Assembly: GCA_002709955.1 (NCBI GenBank)
Contig: PAQY01000011.1
Coordinates: forward strand, 1-55,898
Reading direction: 5' to 3'
DNA: 55,898 nt
DNA from: Rhodospirillaceae bacterium
GTDB taxonomy: Bacteria > Pseudomonadota > Alphaproteobacteria > UBA8366 > Aestuariispiraceae
Below, one piece after another: positions 16,688 through 24,011 of the stretch (position 1 is its first letter; each line of letters begins with the position of its first letter). The translations under genes were made by a program, and so were the position numbers. The notes below the pieces were generated by a model that searched no databases, was not told where the DNA came from, and was given only the letters and a program-made list of their open reading frames with translations.

Positions 16688-16773
16688 TTGACTTCTGAGC
16701 AGCGCGTAGATTTTCGCTCCCTCATGATTCCATAGTGATTCCATTGGCGATTTTGGGCACACGGGACAAGAAT

Positions 16774-16807
16774 AAAAAAACCCGTAACCTATTGAGGTTA
16801 CGGGTTT
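16774..16807 (-). terminator. Terminator downstream of the tRNA-Met 3' fragment
   Basis: Read on the minus strand, AAACCCGTAACCT-CAAT-AGGTTACGGGTTT forms a perfect 13-bp stem with a 4-base loop and ends in a run of seven Ts. It lies 4 bases beyond the CCA end of the tRNA fragment, the normal place for a tRNA gene terminator, which suggests that this flank is the original downstream sequence of the tRNA gene. Confidence 0.9.
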
Positions 16808-16811
16808 AATT

Positions 16812-16856
16812 TGGTTGCGGGAGTAGGATTTGAACCTACGACCTTCAGGTTATGAG
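16812..16856 (-). other. 3' half of an initiator-type tRNA-Met(CAT) gene, integration-site scar
   Basis: On the minus strand the 45 bases run from the anticodon loop CTCATAA through the variable loop AGGTC, the T arm GTAGG-TTCAAAT-CCTAC and the 3' acceptor strand TCCCGCA to A-CCA. The AGGTCGTAGGTTCAAATCC core and CCCGCAACCA end resemble initiator tRNA-fMet. The 5' half, including D arm and 5' acceptor strand, is absent: at 16857 the sequence becomes unrelated. A break at the anticodon loop with the 3' part kept is the usual footprint of a tyrosine integrase that uses a tRNA gene as att site. Confidence 0.85.
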
Positions 16857-17228
16857 TTTTCCGTTCTTTTCAAAAATTGGCTTTAGCGCCTTATCATTGC
16901 CTAAACGTCACATTTTTCATTGGTGTAAGTTTCATTTTATAGTAACGACGATTTTTTATGGTGCAGGAAAACATGTTTTGTTCTTTTGGTAATCTCAGAT
17001 TGTAGGAAAAGTAAGCTTTATGCGAAAATTACGCCTATTTATTCTAACAAAAATCTATCTAACTTGTTGATTTATAAGCACGGAAGTTATGCTCATTCTT
17101 GAAAACCGACACCTTCCCGTCAAATTCAGCCTCTGGATATCCCCAGCGTGTCGGCTCATTTTTTACTGTGACCCGTGCATGCGCCGTTTGCGTATAAAAC
17201 GTAACAAGTCGCAAATGGGGTCTGTTGC
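16857..17228. other. AT-rich non-coding stretch beyond the tRNA scar
   Basis: These 372 bases lack a supported gene and are clearly richer in A and T than either flank. A minus-strand frame that begins inside the photolyase start and ends at 17059 encodes a plausible-looking C-terminus (RVTVKNEPTRWGYPEAEF), but no start codon or ribosome site fits and no family is recognised. It may be the remnant of a gene cut by integration. By the geometry of tRNA integration, the sequence on this side of the fragment should be element DNA. Confidence 0.4.
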
Positions 17229-18776
17229 GTGCATCAATTGTCAAAAAAGCCTGTGAATGTGGTTTGGTTCAAACGGGATCTGCGGGTCGCACACAATAGG
17301 GCGCTGGTGGCCTGTGCGGCGATGGGGGTGCCTGTCCTGCCGCTGTATGTGATTGAACCCGACCTGTGGCGACAGCCAGACATGTCCTACAGGCAGTATG
17401 CCTTCATTGCCCAATGCCTTGAAGAATTGCGCGAAGACCTTGGCGCGCTTGGTCAGCCACTTATTGTGCGTGTGGGGGATGTCGAAACCGTTCTGGAGAC
17501 TCTGTCACAGCAATTTTCAATTCAGCATATCTTCAGTCATGAGGAAACTGGCAATGCCTGGACCTATACCCGCGACAAGGCGGTAAAAAGCTGGTGTGTC
17601 CGGAACGCTATCCAATGGACTGAACTGTGGCAGAATGGCGTTGTGCGCAGGCTCAAAAGCCGGAACGGCTGGGCAAACAATTGGGAGCGGCGCATGCGGA
17701 TGCCTGCACCCGAAACACTGTCAGCCCTTGCCCCGATTGACGCCCTGGATATCGGGGCGATCCCAACAGCGGAACAGCTTGGTCTTAAAAATGATGGCTG
17801 CCAATCACCACAAATTGGGGGTCGCCGGGCAGGGATTGCCTGTCTTGATAGCTTCCTGACCAAACGGGGGGAGCGGTATCGCAGCGATATGTCCAGCCCA
17901 TTGACAGCCTTTGAAGGATGTTCGCGCCTGTCCCCCTATATCGCCCAGGGCGCCCTATCGATTCAGGAAATTGCAAACGCTACAGCACAACGACAAGGCC
18001 GTCTGAATGCAGATTCAGGCCCCTGGCGCGGTTCTTTGTCGTCTTTTTCAGGGCGGCTGCATTGGCATTGCCACTTCATGCAAAAGCTGGAAGACGAACC
18101 CTCTTTAGAGTTTGACGAACAGCACCCCGCCTATCGGGGGATCAGACCCGGCACGCCGGATGCGCACAGATTGCGGGCATGGGAAAGGGGCGAAACCGGA
18201 TTGCCATTTGTCGATGCCTGCATGCGCTGCCTGCACGCCACCGGTTGGATGAATTTCCGCATGCGGGCAATGCTGGTGTCCGTGGCCAGTTACCATCTGT
18301 GGCTGGATTGGCGCCAAACGGGACATCATCTGACCCGGCTGTTCGTCGATTATGAGCCGGGCATTCACTGGCCGCAGATGCAGATGCAATCGGGGACAAC
18401 CGGCATAAATACGATCCGGATCTATAACCCCGTGAAACAGGGAATGGATCAGGATCCAGACGGTCATTTTGTCAGGCAATGGATACCAGAACTGGCTGTA
18501 GTTCCAACGGCATATATCCATCATCCCTGGACATGGGATAAAGCCGCCACGATTATGGACAAACATTACCCCCTGCCCCTCATAGACCCTATAGAGGCCG
18601 CCAAGGAAGCCCGCCAGAAAATCTGGGATGTGCGCAAAGGGGATGCGTATCGGCAAACAGCGCAGGCCATTCAGGCCAAGCATGGAAGTCGCAAAAGCGG
18701 GTTGAAAATGACCGGTCGGCGGTCAAAAACCAAAGCACAAAAACCTGTAAGGCAGTTAAGCCTGGATCTGGGATAG
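17229..18776 (+). CDS. Deoxyribodipyrimidine photolyase/cryptochrome-family flavoprotein
   Basis: This is a 515-aa protein. The N-terminal Rossmann-like domain opens with NVVWFKRDLRVAHNRAL, the photolyase signature. The helical FAD domain follows, with GERYRSDMSSPL, CSRLSPYIAQGALS (about 235-250), SGRLHWHCHF (about 275), ERGETGLPFVDACMRCL (about 318-334) and GWMNFRMRAMLVS, then DYEPGIHWPQMQMQSGTTGIN around the flavin. These are features of class I photolyases and related cryptochromes that repair cyclobutane dimers with light. The C-terminus is basic (RRSKTKAQK). The start is a GTG at 17229 with GGGG upstream; later GTG or TTG codons are possible. It converges with phrB across a DUF2256 gene. 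Confidence 0.88.
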   Translation: MHQLSKKPVNVVWFKRDLRVAHNRALVACAAMGVPVLPLYVIEPDLWRQPDMSYRQYAFIAQCLEELREDLGALGQPLIVRVGDVETVLETLSQQFSIQHIFSHEETGNAWTYTRDKAVKSWCVRNAIQWTELWQNGVVRRLKSRNGWANNWERRMRMPAPETLSALAPIDALDIGAIPTAEQLGLKNDGCQSPQIGGRRAGIACLDSFLTKRGERYRSDMSSPLTAFEGCSRLSPYIAQGALSIQEIANATAQRQGRLNADSGPWRGSLSSFSGRLHWHCHFMQKLEDEPSLEFDEQHPAYRGIRPGTPDAHRLRAWERGETGLPFVDACMRCLHATGWMNFRMRAMLVSVASYHLWLDWRQTGHHLTRLFVDYEPGIHWPQMQMQSGTTGINTIRIYNPVKQGMDQDPDGHFVRQWIPELAVVPTAYIHHPWTWDKAATIMDKHYPLPLIDPIEAAKEARQKIWDVRKGDAYRQTAQAIQAKHGSRKSGLKMTGRRSKTKAQKPVRQLSLDLG

Positions 18777-18787
18777 GCGGGCCCGTT

Positions 18788-18964
18788 ATGAAGATGCGAC
18801 GGAAAGGTGATCTGCCAACAAAGGTTTGTGCCGCGTGCAAAAGGCCCTTTGCCTGGCGCAAAAAATGGGCGCGCGACTGGGATCAAGTGCGATACTGTTC
18901 AGAGCGATGTAAGGGGGACGGACGCCGCACGGCACGGAGCCCGGATGCCGGATCGGGGCTGTAG
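18788..18964 (+). CDS. DUF2256 zinc-ribbon protein
   Basis: This is a 58-aa protein from the ATG at 18788: KVCAACKRPFAWRKKWARDW, then YCSERCKGDGRR. Two CxxC-type pairs and the RPFxWRKKWxxxW motif are diagnostic of DUF2256, a small family often encoded beside photolyase or cryptochrome genes. It starts 11 bases after the photolyase stop, so the two probably share a transcript, and it ends 13 bases before the convergent phrB stop. A role as a zinc-binding accessory of photolyases is inferred from recurring neighbourhood only. Confidence 0.85.
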   Translation: MKMRRKGDLPTKVCAACKRPFAWRKKWARDWDQVRYCSERCKGDGRRTARSPDAGSGL

Positions 18965-18977
18965 AACCGGCCATGCC

Positions 18978-20522
18978 CTAAACCCGATTTCCAGCCTCCA
19001 TATCCTTAAGAAAGCGGGCTGCTGACTGGCGCGACGCATCCTTCTTTTGATCCGCCATGCGATCCCAAGTCTGATACATCTGGGCCATGCGGGGATTATT
19101 CCCCAATGCCTGACGATTTCGGACCACAAAATCCCAATACAGGTAGTTAAATGGGCAGGCATCCGGCCCTGATTTTTCACTGACTTTATATCGACACGGG
19201 GCACAATAATTGGACATCTTGTTGATATAGTTGCCACCAGCCGCATAGGGTTTGGACCCCAACAAGCCCCCATCCGCAAACTGGCTCATACCAAGTGTGT
19301 TTGGGGCTTCGACCCATTCAAATGCGTCCACATAGACCGCCAGATACCATTCATGAATATGTTTGGGGTCAATGCCAGCCAGCATTGCGAAATTCCCTGT
19401 CACCATCAGACGCTGAATATGGTGGGCATAGGCATGGTTGATCGTTTGTCCTACCGATTGCGCGACACAATTCATATCGGTATCACCGGTCCAGTAGAAA
19501 GAGGGCAGTTCCCGTTTGTGCCCAAAGAAATTCTGTTCCAGATAACCAGGCATGTGCATCCAGTAAATGCCGCGCACATATTCGCGCCAGCCAATGATCT
19601 GCCGGATGAAGCCTTCAACCGCATTCAACGGGGCCTGTTGGCGATGCCATGCAGCCTCTGCCTTGCGACATACCTCAACAGGGTCCAGTAACCCTGCATT
19701 CAGGTACAGGGAAATCACCGAATGCGACAGAAACGGTTCGTCCTGAACCATCGCGTCCTGGAAGTCACCAAAGCTTGGCAAGGCATGCTGAATAAAATGG
19801 TCCAGGGCGGCTTCGGCCTGCGATGCCGTCACGCAATAAAAGAAGTTATCCAAGTCCCCGAACCGATCGGGAAACCGCTGTGAAACCATCGCCAGAACAT
19901 CTTGTGTGATTGCATCTGGCTTGGTTTGAAAGACCGCTGGCGGCCGCCACCCTTTGGGTGCCCGCTTCCTGTTATTGGCATCAAAATTCCACTGCCCACC
20001 AACAGGATTGTCGCCGTCCATCAACAGGCCTGTCTGGCGGCGTCGGTCGCGATAGAAATACTCCATTCGCAGCGATTTGCGCTCTTTGGCCCAATCCCTG
20101 AAGGTTGCATGGTCGCAGACAAACCGATCATCCGGACAAATTTCTAACGATACGGGCAGCGTATTTTGCAACGCCTTCAGCAACTGCAGGACCCGCCACT
20201 CGCCGGGTTCCGTGCACCGGATATACTGGCAATCATGGCGCTGAACTGCGGCTGTGATTTCTTGGTCGAATGAACCAGCGTTACGATCAGCATCCAGTTT
20301 GACATAATCCACGCGCCACCCTTGCTGCCTTAATTCATCTGCAAAATGACGCATTGCCGAAAACAGGAATGCCATCTTTTTTCTGTGATGGGGAACATGA
20401 TCCGCCTCCGCCGATACCTCCATCATCAGAACGATATCAGTTTCTCGATCACTTGCTTTAAGGCTGGCAAGATTGTGGCTTAACTGATCGGCAAAAATGG
20501 GAACCAACGCGGCGCGGGTCAT
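18978..20522 (-). CDS. phrB: PhrB-type (6-4) photolyase with FeS cluster
   Basis: This 514-aa protein belongs to the FeS-BCP (PhrB/CryB) group. The N-terminal domain begins ALVPIFADQLSHNL. YIRCTEPGEWRV near 100 and the Lys/Arg-rich YFYRDRRRQTG near 155 follow. The FAD domain holds the signature WREYVRGIYWMHMPGY near 320 and HAYAHHIQRLMVTGNFAML near 370, where the adjacent His pair lies. The last 100 residues carry NYCAPCRY and ACPFNYLYWDF, which with a Cys further upstream supply the ligands of the [4Fe-4S] cluster known in this family. Known members repair (6-4) photoproducts using light. The length matches the family. Confidence 0.92.
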   Translation of the reverse strand: MTRAALVPIFADQLSHNLASLKASDRETDIVLMMEVSAEADHVPHHRKKMAFLFSAMRHFADELRQQGWRVDYVKLDADRNAGSFDQEITAAVQRHDCQYIRCTEPGEWRVLQLLKALQNTLPVSLEICPDDRFVCDHATFRDWAKERKSLRMEYFYRDRRRQTGLLMDGDNPVGGQWNFDANNRKRAPKGWRPPAVFQTKPDAITQDVLAMVSQRFPDRFGDLDNFFYCVTASQAEAALDHFIQHALPSFGDFQDAMVQDEPFLSHSVISLYLNAGLLDPVEVCRKAEAAWHRQQAPLNAVEGFIRQIIGWREYVRGIYWMHMPGYLEQNFFGHKRELPSFYWTGDTDMNCVAQSVGQTINHAYAHHIQRLMVTGNFAMLAGIDPKHIHEWYLAVYVDAFEWVEAPNTLGMSQFADGGLLGSKPYAAGGNYINKMSNYCAPCRYKVSEKSGPDACPFNYLYWDFVVRNRQALGNNPRMAQMYQTWDRMADQKKDASRQSAARFLKDMEAGNRV

Positions 20523-20686
20523 AAAGCGTGTCCAGGAAACGTTGAGGTCATTGCATGGTATCCAATTCGCCTAGAGCCTGCGCCCTTCAGAAAATTTCGG
20601 GAAACAGACAATTGGCTTACCAAAGATGGGTTTCAACCCTTGCGCCCGGACCAGGCTTATTTCAGATATTTCCGCGAACGGAGGAT

Positions 20687-21487
20687 CTAACCGTCACTGG
20701 GCATCATTCGGCTCCAAGGAAGAACAATATCCGCTAAATCCACTGGTCCTGCGGGCACGACGCTATAGGCATCTTTCAGCGCCTGTGGGGTCAGTACCGT
20801 ATCGGGGGGGCCGTCCGCATAGATACGACCATCCTTTAACAGGACGAGCCTGTCGCAGAAACGATGCGCTAGGGTCAGGTCGTGAAGCACCACCACGACG
20901 CATCGTTGATCCTCAACCGCCTGGCGGCGTAGAATCTCCATCACATGCAGTTGATGATAGGGATCCAACCCTGCGATCGGTTCATCCGCAAACAGGATCG
21001 GGGCCTCGACGGCAAGGGCTCTGGCCAGATGAACCCGGGCGCGTTCCCCTCCTGACAAGGCCGTCACCGGGCGATTGGCAAATTCGGTTACATCCGCCGC
21101 CTTCATCGCGGCGTCAACCGCTTGTGCGTCTGTGGGGCGTGGATTTCGCCAGGGTTCCAGATGTGGCAATCGCCCAAGCGCGACGAAGCGGTCTACACGA
21201 ATAGGCCAGGCTTCCCCCCCGCTTTGCGGCACATAAGCAAGATGCCGCCCAAGGGCCCGTGCGCCCCAGTCTGCCAGGTCTTTACCCCCCAAGCGAATTT
21301 GGCCGGACTCCATGGATTGCAGTCCCATCGCCGCACGCAACAGCGTGGTTTTTCCAGCACCATTGGGGCCAATAAGGCCAATCAATTCGCCATAGTGGGC
21401 GTTAGTGGAAACAGAGCTCAGCACTGAGGCTGCGCCCCGTCTGACGGATACACTCTCAATCGTTAAAGCGGAAGCTGGATGTGTCAT
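20687..21487 (-). CDS. btuD: ABC transporter ATPase for vitamin B12
   Basis: This 266-aa ATPase has Walker A GPNGAGKTTLL near 40, the Q-loop segment LAYVPQSG near 87, the signature ALSGGERARVHLARAL near 140-155, Walker B PILFADEP near 160, and the switch His in VVLHDLTLAHRF near 195. This is the FecE/BtuD type used with cobalamin or siderophore permeases. The ATG at 21487 overlaps the permease stop by ATGA; longer frames upstream are shadows. It is the last gene of the btuB-hyp-btuF-btuC-btuD operon. The B12 substrate is inferred from the riboswitch at the operon head. Confidence 0.9.
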   Translation of the reverse strand: MTHPASALTIESVSVRRGAASVLSSVSTNAHYGELIGLIGPNGAGKTTLLRAAMGLQSMESGQIRLGGKDLADWGARALGRHLAYVPQSGGEAWPIRVDRFVALGRLPHLEPWRNPRPTDAQAVDAAMKAADVTEFANRPVTALSGGERARVHLARALAVEAPILFADEPIAGLDPYHQLHVMEILRRQAVEDQRCVVVVLHDLTLAHRFCDRLVLLKDGRIYADGPPDTVLTPQALKDAYSVVPAGPVDLADIVLPWSRMMPSDG

Positions 21488-22524
21488 TGCCCCCGCTTCC
21501 TGACTTCCAGCAACATCATCAGGAAAAACGGTGCCCCGATCAAGGCCGTCACGACACCCAGCTTTAGTTCCTGCCCTGGGGAGAGATAGCGAACCAACAG
21601 ATCTGAGAACAGAACCAATGCCGCCCCACCCAGCGCACTTGCGGGCAAAAGGCGGCTGGGCATAAACCCAACCAGGGGGCGCAGCAAATGCGGGATAACC
21701 AAACCAACAAATCCGATAACCCCCGATACTGATACAGCAGCACCAACGCTGAGACCGACACCGAAAACAACGCGCCAGCGCAGCCGGTTCAGATTGACCC
21801 CCATGCTTCTGGCGGCGTCCTCCCCAACGGTCAAGGCGTCCAGAGCCCGACCGGTCCCCGCCAATAGACCCCAGCCGATAATGGTTAAAGGCAAAGCCAG
21901 CCAGACATGATCGAAACTGCGATTGGCCAACGAGCCCATCATCCAAGTGATGACCTCTAATGTCGCATAAGGAGATGGTGCCAGATTCAAGGCCAATTGT
22001 GTCAGCGCACCTGCAAATGCTGTGACAGCAACACCCCCCAGAATGACGGTCAATACGCTGGGGTCGCGACCAACCATCATCATCAAAATACCCAGCCCCG
22101 CCATGGCCCCGATGACACCACCAATAGGCAATGCATATTGTGACAGCGCCCCAAGACCGAAATAGAAAGCAATTACAGCCCCCAGGGCCGCAGCGGCACT
22201 GGCCCCGATAAGACCTGGTTCCGCCAAGGGATTGCGCAGCCACCCTTGCAGTGCCGCGCCGGACAGGCCCAGCGTCGCCCCAACCATCGCCCCCAGAAGG
22301 ATACGCGGCAGGCGCACCTCCAACAGGATCGCCATCGCGGTGTCCGGATCCGTCTCAAACAATGTCAGAAATCCTGAAACCGCTGTGGCGGATATCCGTT
22401 CCGCGACCAGACCAATGCTGGAAGCCACAACAATAGCCAGTGCCAATCCAGCAAGAAGCACTGGAAAGGATATTTCCCAGTGTGTGGCACGCATCGCTGC
22501 GGGCTGATGGGATGATATCTTCAT
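21484..22524 (-). CDS. btuC: FecCD-family permease for vitamin B12
   Basis: This 346-aa membrane protein has about ten hydrophobic segments and FecCD motifs: RLPRILLGAMVGATLGLSGAALQGWLRNPLAEPGLIG near 70-105 (given in the usual order), EVITWMMGS near 190, and GFVGLVIPHLLRPLVG near 268-283, which contacts the ATPase. It is overlapped at both ends by 4 bases, with the binding-protein gene before and the ATPase gene after. It forms the inner-membrane channel of the cobalamin importer. Confidence 0.92.
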   Translation of the reverse strand: MKISSHQPAAMRATHWEISFPVLLAGLALAIVVASSIGLVAERISATAVSGFLTLFETDPDTAMAILLEVRLPRILLGAMVGATLGLSGAALQGWLRNPLAEPGLIGASAAAALGAVIAFYFGLGALSQYALPIGGVIGAMAGLGILMMMVGRDPSVLTVILGGVAVTAFAGALTQLALNLAPSPYATLEVITWMMGSLANRSFDHVWLALPLTIIGWGLLAGTGRALDALTVGEDAARSMGVNLNRLRWRVVFGVGLSVGAAVSVSGVIGFVGLVIPHLLRPLVGFMPSRLLPASALGGAALVLFSDLLVRYLSPGQELKLGVVTALIGAPFFLMMLLEVRKRGQ

Positions 22525-23372
22525 GACGGACGCTTCGCTAGGAATGACTCGCGTTGATCAATCAGCCTTTCGACAATGTCCAATGCTGCGGGTGTGCCAC
22601 AGGCCCAATGCCGGGTTGGAACTTCCACAATTCTTGGCATGCGATGGCGCAGGGCTGGGTGCTCTGTGACGTCCCGCGCAAGAGATGGCGCATTCTGCCG
22701 ATAAACGCCGACAACAAGCAGTTCGGGTTTCAACTGCAGAACGGCCTCAACAGGGACTGCGCCCCACTTCTGGACACCATAATCCGTTGCGACATTGCGA
22801 TAGCCGGCCAGGGTCAGCAGTGCCCCTGCAAAAGTATCGGGACCCAGCGTATATCCTCCCGCCCGGTAAATCAGGGCCCTGGATTGTGGCTGTCCCGAGA
22901 CGCGCGCTGATAAATCAGAAATCCTTTGATCCATTTGGGTGATCAGGGCCTCCCCCCTTTCCTTCACCCCCAGGGCCATGGCCACAGCCCGGATATTCGA
23001 CCGGACATCTTCAAAATTTTCAGCTGGGGGAAGGTCGAGGACCGGTATGGAGCGCTGTTTCATAATTTGCACGGTAAAGCGCGTTGTGTAGATGCCAGCG
23101 ACAACAAGATCCGGCTTTAACGGCAAAACTTCCTCTGCCTGACCATGGTTTAAGATCAATCCTTCTGTCTGATTCGCCAATAGGGAATCCTGTGCCCGTG
23201 CCGCAAGATAGGAAACCGATACGACCTGACCAGGATCTGCCAACATCAGGACAAGTTGATCCGTGCACAGATTCATTGATACGACACGTCCCGGCGGTTC
23301 AGCAAAAGCGGGTCCTGCCAATGTGGATATCAGTCCCGCCAAAAGGATCGCGATAGATTTGGAGAGTTGCAT
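22521..23372 (-). CDS. btuF: Periplasmic B12-binding protein
   Basis: This is a 283-aa protein with a signal peptide (MQLSKSIAILLAGLISTLAG, cleavage near AFA-EPP) followed by a class III periplasmic-binding fold: RVVSMNLCTDQLVLML, LKPDLVVAGIYTT and VLQLKPELLVVGVYRQ. The ATG at 23372 lies 5 bases after the stop of the upstream gene; the longer frame to 23444 overlaps that gene and lacks a signal. It delivers cobalamin to the permease and probably docks with the TonB-dependent receptor encoded at the operon head. Confidence 0.88.
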   Translation of the reverse strand: MQLSKSIAILLAGLISTLAGPAFAEPPGRVVSMNLCTDQLVLMLADPGQVVSVSYLAARAQDSLLANQTEGLILNHGQAEEVLPLKPDLVVAGIYTTRFTVQIMKQRSIPVLDLPPAENFEDVRSNIRAVAMALGVKERGEALITQMDQRISDLSARVSGQPQSRALIYRAGGYTLGPDTFAGALLTLAGYRNVATDYGVQKWGAVPVEAVLQLKPELLVVGVYRQNAPSLARDVTEHPALRHRMPRIVEVPTRHWACGTPAALDIVERLIDQRESFLAKRPS

Positions 23373-23376
23373 GATC

Positions 23377-23949
23377 CTAGCCACGGAACCCTGTTCCGGT
23401 AATATCCGCATCATCCAGTTCGCGGCCCAGATAGGTCCGGCCAATTACCTGCCAAGTATCAAGACGGGACCAGTCCGGCGTATCCGCCAGGCCGTCCGAA
23501 TCTGTCAGGAATGGGTTCGGGAAAAAGAGCGTGATCAGTTGTTCATCATGACCATTGAACAACCTAAGCCCCCAGCTAAGGGCGCAACCTGCCTTGTCAA
23601 AATTTCTAAACATCTCAGCCCGGCTTGTGCGGCGATGATGCTTCAAGGCCTCCGGTGTTGGATTATTGGGGGATCCTTTATTCTCCCCAATACATAGGTG
23701 GAAATGTGTGCCACCAAAATGAACCGTCAAATACCCATCAAATACGGTTATAGAGGTCGGTGCATTGGGGCAACGAAACTCAAAAGCGCCCCCCTCTATG
23801 ATCGGGCCAAAAACAATACTGCGCCAGTGGTTCTGAAATATATCCTGCAACAATGTGTGCAGAAATGCTTCATCGGTCGGTAAGGTCCAGACCTCTGCGA
23901 CCCGACCATTCGCGGCGGTTTCTCTCTTGCTGGTAATCATGCGTGTCAT
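23377..23949 (-). CDS. Conserved hypothetical protein in the B12-uptake operon (DUF7676-like)
   Basis: This is a 190-aa soluble protein without signal peptide, starting at the ATG at 23949. Conserved-looking segments are EVWTLPTDEAF, NHWRSIVFGPIIEGGAFEFRCP, HFGGTHFHLCIGENKGSPNNPTPEAL, RRTSRAEMFR and CALSWGLRLFNG. The His/Cys-rich HFGGTHFHLC could bind metal. It resembles, from memory, a family now called DUF7676. It lies between btuB and btuF, in the same direction and with short gaps, so it should share the B12-riboswitch control. A role in cobalamin or cobalt handling is an inference from that context. Confidence 0.7.
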   Translation of the reverse strand: MTRMITSKRETAANGRVAEVWTLPTDEAFLHTLLQDIFQNHWRSIVFGPIIEGGAFEFRCPNAPTSITVFDGYLTVHFGGTHFHLCIGENKGSPNNPTPEALKHHRRTSRAEMFRNFDKAGCALSWGLRLFNGHDEQLITLFFPNPFLTDSDGLADTPDWSRLDTWQVIGRTYLGRELDDADITGTGFRG

Positions 23950-24011
23950 TGAAAATCCCCTTGTATCATACACAGGCAATCGGGGCGGCGTGCGGGCCGC
24001 CCCGTGCATGC

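Noticed and set aside
16812-16856. Functional tRNA-Met
   Set aside because: The 5' acceptor strand, D arm and 5' anticodon stem are missing, so it cannot fold into a tRNA.
21484-22243. N-terminal extension of the btuD frame
   Set aside because: It is an out-of-frame shadow of btuC with no start signal; the true ATG at 21487 overlaps the btuC stop.
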